From contig JAPDOI010000954.1 in assembly GCA_029168955.1 (NCBI GenBank), positions 183,686 to 247,685 of the forward strand: a stretch of DNA of 64,000 nt, given 5' to 3'. Below, one piece after another: positions 10,598 through 20,933 of the stretch; position 1 is the stretch's first letter; the number at the start of each line of letters is the position of its first letter. Both the position numbers and the translations under genes were made by a program. Under the pieces are notes generated by a model, which had not been told where the DNA came from, ran no database searches, and saw nothing but the letters and a program-made list of their open reading frames with translations. Source of the DNA: Aplectana chamaeleonis (taxonomy: Eukaryota; Nematoda; Chromadorea; Rhabditida; Cosmocercidae).

Positions 10598-13105
10598 ATG
10601 GCGAACAACGACACGGACAAGCCCGTGGAACGCGGACGTAATACGCAACGCGGATATCGAGGGAGAGGACCCTCTCGTGGAGGGAGAGGTATGCCACGCG
10701 GTTAGCGTGGAGTCAGTACTTCACTTTCTCCTTCGTTTGATTCGTTGCGCCTTACCCCGCCTAATTCCGTTCATGGCGACAGCCATAATCCAGTTCAGCC
10801 ACAGGAGCACCAGGTTGGGCATTCGCGGCCCGAGCGCGATCATCATGATCGCGCTCGAACCCGCGACGTCCAGCCATTACCTACCATCTCGGCTCCAACT
10901 ATTGCAGCGAGTGTTCTCCGCGATATTTCAACCCTTCATCAGACTGCGCGGGAGCACAGCAGGGTCCGAGGCAGAGGGCCGGCTTGTTATGCCCCCGAAG
11001 CCTCGTTGGCACCTACTGCAGCTCACCAGCGGGATGAAGCGATGGACACCGCAGAGAATCCTCGCCCTAATTCAGCTGCAGCTTCTGTCGGTTCAGCCTT
11101 GTGGACACCGTCGGAGGACGGTGTCGGCCAGTCGCGCCCGATCCAGGCCGCCGTCACGGACGGGGACCTCCGGGACGCGATTGACCGTCGCGGTCAGCCG
11201 ACGGCGGAGGCCATTCAGCGTCGAGACGAGCGCGCTACGCGCATCGCCAACATGCTGATGACCTACCGCCAGAGCCTGCAGTTTCTTACATCAGCCACGG
11301 CCCCTATGGGTCCTAATCCAGCTGTCACGGCAATCCCATTGCCACAAGTGACAGACAGTAGTACACTTCTTATCGAAACACGGACGGTGGAAGAGCTAAC
11401 AGCTCACAGCCTACGGTCCGTTTTCGATTATATTACACGCAACAACGCCTTGCGTGAGAGCGTTCGTTCCTTGGTAATCCCGCCTCGTGAGGAAGTCCCA
11501 AGCCAGGACCGCGATTACCAAGACGCTGCTAAAGCAGTCTTTTTATTGCAGGAGGTGCAACTCGTAGCCCAGCACCTCACCCGCACGTTCCATAACCTGG
11601 CCGTTCTCCTCGTTAGGAGACAGCCCATGCACTTTAGGTACACTCAGCTCACGGCATTTCTTAATGAGCTGACCCATGGCATCACGTCCGTGACAGTTCT
11701 TCGAGATCAGCTCCAAGAGCTCATTGTGCCTAGAGTGATGGATTGGAACGCGGAGCTTAATTATTTTAGGGCTACGCTTAGGCTTTTCAATATTTCAGGC
11801 GATCTTATTCGCGAAGTATTGCAGTTTTCGTCTGCGGTCGTGGCGCACGCAACGCGTATGCAACGCGTCCTTGAGTCTCATCAATTGGTGCAAGTAATGT
11901 ACCAGCGTGGCATCCAAGTCACGTCAGAGGATGAGGATTATAGGATGCGCACGACGCCTGCGTCGCCCCCCGAATTCGCAGCAACCCCTACTACATACAT
12001 GGAGGCGTTGCGTTGGTGGCGCGACAACTACTCTAACGCTATGTTTGTGACGGCTACAGACGAGTATCTGCGTCCCGTCTCTAGAATCCCTCGCCCTACT
12101 GAGGGGTCCCAGGCCGGCGTGCAACCTCCTGCAGCCCAACAATCCGCAATACAGCCACCACCTACTACTACATCAGTACCGCCTTCGGCTTCCTCGCAAG
12201 TTCCTGCGCCGCTCTTCGCTGTGGCCCGGGAGGCTGGACATCCGTCCACACCCAATCCGCAGGGTGGTCGGGCCACCGGGTCTCGGAGAACTGTGGAACA
12301 GCCTACTACATCTAAGAGGAAGCACGAAGACGCTACTACAGACGCGGGCCGGGGACAGCCGCCGCGGAAGGTCGCGAGCGCCGTTCCACCGCAGGCCAAT
12401 CCCCAGTCGGGGGCTGGTGGCCGTGGTGGATCGGGGCTTGGAGTACGAGAAGTGTCGGTGTCCCCCGACCCACGCCCACGTAATCCAGAACCTGTCGCTA
12501 CACGGCCTATTGCAGAGCCAGCGGCACAGCCCGCTAGGCCACCTCGTAATGCAGGTCCAGCGCGAGCAGAGGACAGAAGAATTATCCCGGTGGGACGTCA
12601 ACTGACTCCTCCACCGAGGGTAACACACTGTGTCTTCTGCTCTGGCCCCGGGCACTACTTCATCCAGACTGCACAGTGGTGCACTGCTTGAGCGAAAGGG
12701 CCAAGATTGGCGGAATTTCGCGGGATTTGTGCCATTTGTGCCAAATGGCATCACAGCCAGTGTATCCGCCGCGACCCCTGTAGCTTGTGTGGTGTCTTTG
12801 GGCACCATCGTGCGTTCTGTATGCGTAACCCGAGGGCCACGCAGGACGTGGATATGATCCCTGCAGACTTTTACGAACGTCTGCAGGACTGCTCATTCTG
12901 CCCTCCTCCTCGCGGCGCAACGTCTCGTGAGCCTTACCCTCAAACACGTAGGCAGGCTGCCGAGAGCGCGCGCCGGCGCGAGGAGCGTTCAGCTCCAGCC
13001 CCGCCTCAGCCCCCTCCTAGGGCTGAGCGGGATCGCAGCCCCAATCGTCGGTGGGACGAATCCCCGAATTATTCAGGGGAGGAGAACCTCGACGATACGT
13101 GGTGA
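10598..13105 (+). pseudogene. gag-like protein (BEL/Pao type), two in-frame stops
   Basis: One reading frame of 836 codons runs from ATG at 10598 to TGA at 13105, interrupted only by TAG at 10703-10705 and TGA at 12689-12691, with no frameshift. The N-terminus is Arg/Gly-rich (RGYRGRGPSRGGRG), which suggests RNA binding. A long middle part has no recognised fold, then comes a Pro-rich linker. The C-terminal part holds three Cys/His knuckles: CX2CX4HX8C just before the TGA, a CAICAKWHHSQC finger and a canonical CX2CX4HX4C (CSLCGVFGHHRAFC, 12779-12820). This three-knuckle order is typical of BEL/Pao gag. No protease, RT or integrase follows, so this is a gag-only remnant, a non-autonomous element or a decayed domesticated gene. 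Both stops could be C-to-T changes (CAG to TAG, CGA to TGA); readthrough is possible but I see no known readthrough context. Confidence 0.7.
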
Positions 13106-15270
13106 GGAGGCAGGTTGACACAATACTACAGTCATCATCCTAATACAATTGCCTAAATTTATTGCGCGTTTTTTATCGTGTTTTTAAATCAGGGCCACTC
13201 TTTTGCTTTTTCCGCGCGCGTCTAAATTCTTTCTTTTGTAAGGCCCATACTCGTTTCCCTTTCTGCGCCGCTTTTACATCGCAGCGTGCTAGCAGCTGTC
13301 GGCGCATACACTAATACAGATCACTGTCAAGACAATCGCAGGTTAGTTGTTTGTTGGGTTCTGTCTTTAGTAACCGGTTGCTTCAGATAGGCCCATGCAG
13401 CTTCTAGCTTTTCCATCGACGTTGTCCTGTCAAGATCCATCGCCAGTCAGCATCGACCAGCGTCGGAGCCGATACTCCAGGTAAGTTTGATCGCACATGT
13501 TTTTGCGGGCTAGCTTTTACTGGGTTTGTCGGGCGTCTTTCTTGTGCCTAATACATACTCTAGACTCGCTTGTAAGATCGAGTAACGGTCAGTCCGACTG
13601 CAGCGGGCTGAGATAAGTGAGCGATTGGTCAGGTAGGTTTAAGGTAACCCATGTTCTGTGCCGGGCGCTCCGCCGTTTCCGTGAGCTTGTCTAGTGCAGA
13701 AAGACGCATTATGTTGCAGACCTGGTTGTGCTAGCAGTGGTGTGTGGAGTGTGCGTGTTGCTGGTGTAGTGGATGGTCGTCTGGTGGTTGATGGTTGCTT
13801 GATAATGCAGTGATCTACAACTTGTACATATCTGTATGTAATTTTTATTGTGTTGTATTGTTTTCCTTTTGTATGCTCATTTTTTACTGGTATATTATTC
13901 ACTTACTCACATCATGATACTCGTATATAATCCGGTAGTTAGCCCTCATTTATTTCCGGTATCTACTCACTTGCGTTTTGCGGTAATGACCGCATATATT
14001 TCAGGGATCTTGGAGGATCTACTGTTTTACTCTGGGAACCACTATTGCAGAGAAGGAAAGCACCACTCTCTAAAAATCTACCCCCTTTTTATATATAACT
14101 ATTTCAATTCAATACACGGCTGGGAGCTGTTCATTGCCACCGCACTCGTGTTCCAGCCGTATCTAGGGGCACTAGGCCCAATAGGTTGGGGACAGCACCG
14201 ACCGCACAGCTAGGCAGGCTTCTCCCCGCCGCTAGCCTATGCCCATATGGGACTCCTTGAAATACATTCTTTTTCGGGGCGGGAGTGTCGCGAAAGCGCG
14301 ATGCTATCGCTCCTCAAGGAGGCCTGGGCGCGGTCGGTCCCGCGACGAATGCCGACGCACGGTAGAGACGCCGTCGGACTGGCTCGGGCGGCGCGGTCTG
14401 AGTCATCAGTCTTCGCCCCTGCCGCGACCAAGCGTGGTCCACCTTCCAGCAGCTCTGTGCTGCTCTTTATTCCTACCTGTGCTGTGCATCGTCTCGGGGC
14501 CTCTGGCCTTTAGAACACTACTATTCCACCTGCTGTACGGCTGGCTCACGATGAGCAAATTCGATGAACAGGTTTAGGCCTGAACCTGTATTATTGATCG
14601 TGATGCAATACTTCAGTGGTGCGTTTCTTCTCTTGTAATATTTGTTCCTTGTTCCTATTTCTTCTCCTCCTCTAAGATCTCTCCACATTCTATCTGTAGT
14701 ATAAACTAATCTAAATTAGCTTGTTTTCTGTTGTGTATGCAAGAGGGACATATATTTCGCAATCTATATTACAGTCGGGATCTGTACTGATTAGTCCAGG
14801 GAAGTTCATGTGTGTGGCAACTGGTGTCAATTACGCGTTATGTGGTGTTATCGTGGGTATTACCCTTATTACAGTATACAGCTTGCCGGGGTTAATTAGT
14901 ACAGTCAGCTATGTTATCGGTAGGGAGTCTGTAGGTTGGATCTCCCGGGACTGGCGTCTGGTGTCGGACCCGGGGGAGAAAACCACCGATTCGCCACACC
15001 CCTGCTTCATTAGGCAATAGAAGTAGCAGTAGCAGGGTGTCGGTTTGTCATGGGGGCGCTTACTAAATCTCAAACAGCGGTTGTCCTTATCATGACAGAA
15101 ATGAATATAAATGAACTACCACGTCAGGACCTCATAAAACTGAAGAAGGACTGGTGTGTCACTGCACAGAAAAGGAGGGTAACACTGTTTGCATGTTTGG
15201 AATGCTTTGTAATTTCTTTGAGTGTTGTCGCCGAAACCAGCTTATGAGCCTGCTCAGCCGGACGCCAGCA
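13106..15270. other. No gene recognised downstream of gag
   Basis: No reverse transcriptase, integrase or LTR pair could be matched by eye. The frames at 13848-14213, 14239-14577 and 14721-15020 lack recognisable domains. A GC-rich block lies at about 14270-14420. This may be 3' sequence of the gag-bearing element or unrelated intergenic DNA. Confidence 0.35.
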
Positions 15271-15277
15271 GCAGCCG

Positions 15278-15566
15278 CTGTACTGTGCTTATCTGGGTCA
15301 AATTCCGGTCCGCAATCGCGTCTCGACATGCTTTGCGGCCGCACGCGCTCGAGTCAATCGAGTTTACAGCTCCAAAGCCGACTCGATATGGCTTTTTTAT
15401 AGTTTTCTTCAATTTTGTTTACTTTCCAGTCTCGAAAACCCACCTAGAGTCAACAGATCGGCAGCTGCGGCGCTGGAAACTCTTCCGACTCAAAAGCGAG
15501 CGGCCGCAAAGCGTGTCGAGAGGCAATTGCGGACCGGAATTTGACCAGGATAAGCACAGTACTTTG
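15278..15566. mobile_element. Foldback element with about 90-bp arms
   Basis: TACTGTGCTTATCTGGGTCA through CTTTGCGGCCGC (15281-15345) is mirrored in reverse complement at 15498-15563 with few differences (GGATAAGCACAGTAC at the outer end). The arms probably extend inward to about 15380 and 15460. The short frames on both strands are by-products. Confidence 0.65.
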
Positions 15567-15837
15567 CAAGGGGAAGACGATTCTAGGAACGAGAAGCAGG
15601 CGTGTGAACTTCTGTACTCAATCTCACATAGTGCTAACGGATTTCGGTTTATTTGCCGTAAACTCAAGATGCCGGCGCAGCCGGGCCCCAGCGGCAGATA
15701 CTGTACAGTAGTGTACATACTTGCTATAACGATATATTTATGAGATGCTGAAGAATTGCTAGAAATTACGATTCATTACTCTAAGATGTTTGAAATGTAA
15801 AATAAGTGCAATATGGTTTGCGACCTTGTCGAATATT

Positions 15838-16070
15838 CAAAGTATTCATGCTGAATATTCGAATAAACCGAATATTCCACCTCTTTGAATATTCGATTAT
15901 TCGAATAAACGAATATTTTACTTTTTTGAATATTCGAGTATTCGAATAACCCGAATAATCCACTTCTTTGAATATTCGAATATTCGAATTATTCGAATAT
16001 TCGAATTTTATTCGAATATTCGAATTATTCGAATATTCGAATTTTATTCGAATAAACGAATATTCGGGCA
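15838..16070. repeat. TTCGAATA-type palindromic short repeat
   Basis: Repeated GAATATTCGAATATTCGAA and TTATTCGAATA words, self-complementary at many phases. The most regular part is 15970-16050, with a duplicated block of about 30 bp. The NSNIRI-type repeat peptides are compositional artefacts. Confidence 0.85.
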
Positions 16071-16154
16071 ACACTCTAGTAGCTAGGTCAGCAATGGTTG
16101 TCACTGACGTGGAAACTCAGACCTGTGTAAATTTGCATCAATATTGGGTAATTA

Positions 16155-16435
16155 AAGGACCGTGAGTTCATTGACGGGGCGTCGCCAAACAAGGACGAGG
16201 CGTCGACAAAACACGTTCTTCGCTGAGGCGTCGACCCGTTTTCATACTTCGAAACTTCTCTGCCAGGGCGTCGCTGAAAGTGGTTGAGGCGTCGCCAACC
16301 ATTGACGAGGCTCTGCCGAAAACACCCCTTTCGCCGAGGCGTCATGCCCAAAAATTATCTGAGGGTCATTGGGACTCACGCGTCAAATAAACTGCGTGTA
16401 GTGTAAACGCACACAACACACGCGCCTCTACGAGC
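16155..16435. repeat. GAGGCGTCG-rich dispersed repeat
   Basis: GGCGTCG or GAGGCGTC words recur at irregular 20-50 bp spacing at 16176-16345. The following part (16377-16430, CTCACGCGTCAAATAAACTG) is the reverse complement of 36960-37028 with mismatches, showing a dispersed family that also underlies the sequence between the two retrotransposons at 33-41 kb. Confidence 0.6.
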
Positions 16436-16794
16436 AAATTCTCTGATTTTTCTTCCTGGACGGCTGATTTCCAAATTCAAATTTATCACACTTGCCTAGG
16501 CATATAAGATGAATAAACAGTCAAAGACACATAAACAAAAAAAACAAATTCAAAAACTATAAACGTAATTTTAATAGAAAAAAAACTAGAAAACCATTTA
16601 TTCCTGTTGAAGATACCGGCTGACAGCTGTTTTGAAACCGAATTACGTGGAAAAACTTGATTTCTTACTCAAGCTTTGATAAGTCATTCCCGCACGAACC
16701 GGGAGCAAATACCGATAGTTTTGAAACAAGTTTGTATCTTTGGCCCCTTGTATTAGAAAGTGTGAGAGTAAAAAACTCTGATAGTTACAATCTC

Positions 16795-17240
16795 ACCAAA
16801 CCTCTTACAAGCAAACTACTTTCAGTCCGCCTGGCCATTTCGGACGAAATATACTTTTCTAGAACCTTTTTGACGTAGAATTTGATTATGGTCTCCGCAG
16901 CTGCCTAAAACCACCCTGAAAAAGTTGTAGGCGTTTCTCGTCAGAATTTCGTACCTATTGTACCTTCCAAAACGCGCATTAGTTTTTCGGAAAACCCAGA
17001 ACCAGACCTCATAATGGTGTTCAGCGCCCAAGACTACCTCACTGAACGAAAATTTGGGTGGAGACACATTTTCCAAACTGTGCACAGACTGATAGGGTAC
17101 GGATTTTCGGTTTGGCGTTTATTTGCACCAAATAGAGGGCTCTGAAAGCGTTCAAAGAAATGTTCCAGAGTTGATCTAAAATCCTCACAGGTGGGTTATT
17201 TGGGGAACTGGGGGTTTCTTTGTCGATTTTCGTAAGTTTT
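16795..17240. mobile_element. Left arm of a TIR-type repeat (family shared with 53940 and 28630)
   Basis: This stretch aligns with 53990-54370: CTAGAAC-TTTT, GTCTCCGCAGCTGCC, GTGTTCAGCGCC and the GGTTATTTGGGG word occur in the same order. Its left tip also matches the reverse complement of 29085-29205. The family therefore has long imperfect terminal inverted repeats. No transposase frame is seen; function unknown. Confidence 0.6.
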
Positions 17241-17269
17241 TGACTTTATTCGTGCAAAGTACTCAGACA

Positions 17270-17640
17270 ATAGGTGCGGACTGACCGCTGGCAATCAAGA
17301 CCTCTCGGGGCGGTACGCCGGCAAGTTGCGGGCGGATCGCTGCTCATCGTGGCCTCGGCGGGTGGATCGCTGGCTATCAAAGCCTTTGCGGGCGGATCGC
17401 TGCGTTTTGGCGGGCGGATAGCGGCGCCTGGAAAACTTGATCACGCTAGCGGGCGGATCGCCGGCAAGCTCTAAAGCGGCGATCTGCCCGCAACCTGCCA
17501 GCGATCCGCCCGCAAGGGCTTTGATGGCCAGCGATCCGCCCGCTGAGCTATGAGATGCAGCGATCCGCCCGCAACTTGCCGGCGACCCGCCCGCCAGGGC
17601 TTTGATAGCCAGCGATCCGCCCGCTCAAATTGTACACGGT
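17270..17640. repeat. GGCGGATCGCTGG minisatellite with inverted halves
   Basis: GGGCGGATCGCTG-type words run forward from 17280 to 17462. Their reverse complements (CAGCGATCCGCCCGC) run from 17480 to 17625, so the block can fold on itself. The same word forms the array at 28145-28595. In both places the array abuts an arm of the TIR family described at 16795, which suggests it is an internal part of that element. Confidence 0.75.
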
Positions 17641-18135
17641 GAAACTGGTCAATCAATGATGAGTGGATTGGAGTTCATTTATTGATCCACTGCCACGCCA
17701 TAAACCCCCATCCGCCATCTCTACTTCAGTGTCATAGTTGTTTCACTTCTATATGTCGCTTTTTTCTTGATGTTGCTTAATTGTTGAGTGATCTTATAAT
17801 GCTTACCTTGTATTTAGCTCATTAGAGTACGTGTTCTTTAATTTTCCCAGTTTATCGCAAGTATCCTAATTCTGGGAAGCGGTTGTCTTTGAAAAAAACA
17901 TATGGTGTATGCTAGAAATGGAGAGAAAAGCGCTTCGCTCAAAAGATGGCGGAATAACATCTACGCCGCGGCTATTTAGAGATATGATAGAAACCATACA
18001 ATATCGTTAAATTCTTGACACAGATGGTGCTAAGCGCGCGAATGGAAGAGTCACCGAGTTTTCCCCGCCTCTCCTGCGCTTGGAATAATTTACGATCATC
18101 CACTGACGGCTCACTTGGCCTGTTTTCAGTTCGTC
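17641..18135. other. No gene recognised
   Basis: AT-rich intergenic sequence with no domain, RNA or clear repeat seen. Confidence 0.4.
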
Positions 18136-18136
18136 G

Positions 18137-18340
18137 CTTTGAAATTATTCGAAAAATTATTCGAATATATTCGAGTCGATTTAATTTGAAACTATTCAAA
18201 ATTCGGACCTCGAAAAAAGAGGGTCATTCGAATATATTCAAAAATCGGACCTCAAAAAAAGAGGCCATTCGAATATATTCAAAAATCGGACGTTAAAAGA
18301 GGGAGTCATTCGAATCTATTCGATATTCGGTCTTTTCTTT
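18137..18340. repeat. Short tandem repeat with TTCGAATATATTC, period 41-42 bp
   Basis: Three or so units, each with GGACCTC (or GGACGTT), AAAAAGAGG, then CATTCGAATATATTC. Unit lengths are 42, 41 and 41 bp. The period equals that of the large arrays elsewhere and each unit starts with GGAC, but the rest of the unit differs. Confidence 0.7.
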
Positions 18341-18344
18341 CAGG

Positions 18345-18850
18345 GCACAACTATAGCAAACTGGTGTCAATCTTATTTTTAGAGGAAGCGAGCCTCCTCC
18401 GAGTGAAGTAGATATATGACGCATTTTTCAGGCGCAGGAGTCAGATGGCAGCGGCGTCCTCGGTTCAGTTACCAAAGTTTGCGGTGCTTGAACCCTATCT
18501 GGAGGTCCCCCTCACCCGGTGAAGGCCCCAATAGAGGTTAGGAGGAGTCGTCGCGCCGCGTGTCGGGGTGCCGGCCGCATCGTGTGTCGGTGTGCCGGCC
18601 GCGTCGCGTGTCGGCGTGCAGGCGGTGTCCCGGTTTAGCGTGCAGGCTAACTGTGTGGGCGCAGTGTTGAATTCGAGTGATGAGGTTCCCCAATTTGGAT
18701 ATGTGGACCGTGACTGCCCACATTTTTGAGGATTTTCTATGGGAGGAATCGAAAGGTAAGAACCCGAAAGTTCGAGTTTCAAAGAAGTCGAATTACGACA
18801 TTTGAAATGTACGGTCGGCATGGATTCTAAAAAGACGTTCTGTTCCCTAG
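18345..18850. other. No gene; short GC-rich tandem repeat at 18550-18626
   Basis: GCCGGCCGC(A/G)TCG(T/C)GTGTCGG(T/C)GTG occurs about three times with a period of about 24-27 bp. Minus-strand frames over it give a short repeated peptide. Otherwise unassigned. Confidence 0.5.
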
Positions 18851-18854
18851 TAAA

Positions 18855-18913
18855 CGTTGGCGCAAGCTCGGTGCCATATGCTAATACATAGGTGCACCAA
18901 GTTTGTGCCAACC
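18855..18913. repeat. Palindromic 60-bp repeat, copy 2 of 3
   Basis: TTGGCGCAAGCTCGGTGC pairs with GCACCAAGTTTGTGCCAA across about 20 bases. It is related to the copies at 4181 and 19867. Confidence 0.7.
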
Positions 18914-19147
18914 TTCAGTCAGGAACGCATGGTAAATAGAATTTCGCTATTTCGAGACCCACAATGCAGATTTTTCTGGAACTTAGGCAATGTAGGGAGC
19001 CCTTACTAACTTTGTGAAAGTGCCGAGTGAGCCAAATTATCCGCTCTAGCACGATGTGATTTTACTTCATTTGCCAAAAGATGAAAATGCGACTAGTTGT
19101 AGCTAGCAACACGTTTTGGCGCAATTTATGTAGTTAGTTGGCCGTAT

Positions 19148-19249
19148 TCATGAAACAAAGGGAGCCTCCCAGGAAGGTCCAAAGTTCGTCGAACGCATAC
19201 ACAGGCTGGTTATAGAAACCCTTCCGGGAGGCTCCCGTAGTTTCATGGA
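19148..19249. mobile_element. Small foldback MITE (about 100 bp)
   Basis: CATGAAAC-AAAGGGAGCCTCCC-GGAAGG at the left and CCTTCCGGGAGGCTCCCGTAGTTTCATG at the right form arms of about 30 bp around a loop of about 40 bp. Confidence 0.75.
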
Positions 19250-19866
19250 TTTAGCCACAGAACTTTTCAGGGTGATTGTGAACTGGCGCCCTGAAAGGGT
19301 GGTCGCGTGAATGATTTCACAATATTCAACCTGCGCCCCATATTGGAGCACAATCGAACCGCAAAGTACACTACTAGCGCAGCTGATGAGCTTCAAATCT
19401 CTACTGCCCTAATCGGAGTTAACTTTGGGTCCGCAGCTGCAAACAACCGCAGTTGCAGCGAGCAGCTCGGATATACTAGAGCTGGGTCTACGGGGTCACG
19501 GCACTATCATTCAGGTCCCAGCAAGATTGTTTGTAAGCTGCGTGCTGCAACAGACCTTATCTGCAAATGCGAAGCGCTATTTCACTCTGTTCGGACACTG
19601 CGGGGCGGGCTGGACGTAATTCTTTCGAGAGACTGGGGCATTGCATTCCAATTTTTGAAGAGCTTGACCCACTGCCGTGTCTGGTGTTCGAAGAGGCGTG
19701 AACCAACGTCTAAGAAAAATTGTAAAGTTTTCAAACATTAAAGGGTAGAATATGAGACACGGGACGGAGTAAACGAATTGATTCATTATTATGTGGGTAT
19801 AAGGCAGTAGATGAGCAGTACTGAGGTGTGCAGAAGTACGGCCGGCACCAGTTGCCCATACCTTGC
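19250..19866. other. No gene recognised
   Basis: The frame 19307-19741 has no recognisable domain and no homologue I can name. No repeat structure was seen. Confidence 0.35.
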
Positions 19867-19957
19867 GTTCCTTATTGTGACTTGGCGCAAACTCGGTGCA
19901 CGCAAGTTATGTATAACATAGGCACATCGGCTTTGCTCCAAGAAACAATAAGGAAAG
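19867..19957. repeat. Palindromic repeat, copy 3 of 3, with longer arms
   Basis: TTCCTTATTGTGACTTGGCG at the left pairs with CTCCAAGAAACAATAAGGAA at the right. The core again has GGCGCAAACTCGGTGCA. It probably represents the more complete form of the family also seen at 4181 and 18855. Confidence 0.65.
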
Positions 19958-20284
19958 CAAAATATCAAAGCGATCTGTTGTAGACAATACGCCGGTTGGG
20001 GTCTAGGGTGCAGCACAAATTTCAGGGCTTCAGTTTCTTGGGCAGTAAAAACTTTTTGACCGGATTTTTCGGCCCAGGTTTTCCTCAACATGTTTAGGTA
20101 GTCAACTCTTTGGGTTGATTAACACTGCGTCATGGGCGCTTAAAGGCACAGTCCAAGCTCAGGGGCCAAATCTTAGATTTCCACATAATTATGTATGAAG
20201 TAGACCCACCCCGTATAACACCTGCCAAGTGAGAGCTCTCGATTCCATAGAATAAGCGAGATATAGGAGGAAGCCGCTGCCGAG

Positions 20285-20895
20285 ATGTCGTACGTTCGTG
20301 CCGTGGCAGTGTGGAGGAAAGAAGACCACCTCCGTGCAAACCGACGTCAACCCCTCCGCGTGGAGGGTTTTTGTCGTGGGAGAGATGCTGGCTGGCTGCA
20401 GCTCTCCTAAGGATTCTACTACAAATGGCCGGCGTCGAGAGGAATCCAGGACCCGCTCAGAAGTACTCATGCGCCACGTGCGGCAAGGATGTTACCAGGA
20501 GACATACCAGCGTCCAGTGCTTCGGATGCCAAAGGTGGGTGCATCTCTCCTGTTCGGGTCTCAGTTCTGTGAGGCATCACGATCCTTCCTTCCGTTGTGT
20601 TCTGTGCTCTGCCCCCAGTAACTCTGATTCCTCATTTACCAACCGCCCCCTCTCTATTGTGCATATTAACCTCAATGACCTTCGTGCCAAGTTGTCTGAA
20701 CTCTCTCTTTTTGCTCGTACTCATCATCCTGATGTCATAATGGTTCAGGAAACCAAACTTTCTCCTTCTACTACCGCACGTCACCCTAATATTCCTGGCA
20801 ACACTGCTTATCATGCTCCAAGGACAGCTCTCGGCGAAGGAGTTTCCACTTTCGTATTATCAAATCTACCCTCTCATATTTTTCTCTCCTCTCAT
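20285..20895 (+). pseudogene. Copy A 5' coding part: 2A-like motif, PHD-like finger, start of APE endonuclease
   Basis: In the frame of 20311 the product has a hydrophobic stretch (WLAAALLRILLQMAG) followed by VERNPGP (the motif spans 20431-20454), matching the 2A ribosome-skipping consensus except that the usual Asp is Gly. A C4HC3 finger follows (20470-20607; CATC, CFGC, HLSC, CVLC), like PHD fingers. Then comes the start of an endonuclease/exonuclease/phosphatase domain (HINLNDLRAKLSEL, then PDVIMVQETKLS, with the catalytic-type QET). No ATG exists in this frame; the first ATG (20285) is in another frame that closes at about 20409. The frame breaks where the inner element is inserted. Confidence 0.75.
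20431..20454 (+). other. 2A-like ribosome-skipping motif (copy A)
   Basis: Encodes GVERNPGP after a Leu-rich helix-like stretch. Known 2A peptides end D-(V/I)-E-x-N-P-G-P. The Asp-to-Gly change makes activity uncertain. The same eight residues occur in copy B. Confidence 0.7.
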
Positions 20896-20911
20896 ATATA
20901 TATATATATAT

Positions 20912-20933
20912 GGTTTAATTCCCCATGTTTGAG
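20912..20933 (+). promoter_or_regulatory. SL1-like spliced-leader sequence at the element's 5' terminus
   Basis: Reads GGTTTAATTCCCCATGTTTG followed by AG. The nematode SL1 exon has A instead of C at position 10 and A instead of T at position 15. In nematodes SL1 is added by trans-splicing and is not encoded with the mRNA, so finding it at the genomic start of a retrotransposon suggests reverse transcription of a trans-spliced RNA. Confidence 0.75.

Noticed and set aside
9053..10641. Ser/Phe/Leu/Pro-rich frames upstream of gag
   Set aside because: Explained by the pyrimidine-rich composition. The gag start is taken as the ATG at 10598 because the Arg/Gly-rich N-terminus begins there and the frame continues into the knuckle region.
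10521..11258. 245-codon frame overlapping the gag start
   Set aside because: A different frame from the one that carries the zinc knuckles; it ends early and lacks domains.
10598..15000. Complete LTR retrotransposon around gag
   Set aside because: No repeated LTR sequence and no protease, RT or integrase found by eye on either side; only the gag-like frame can be supported.
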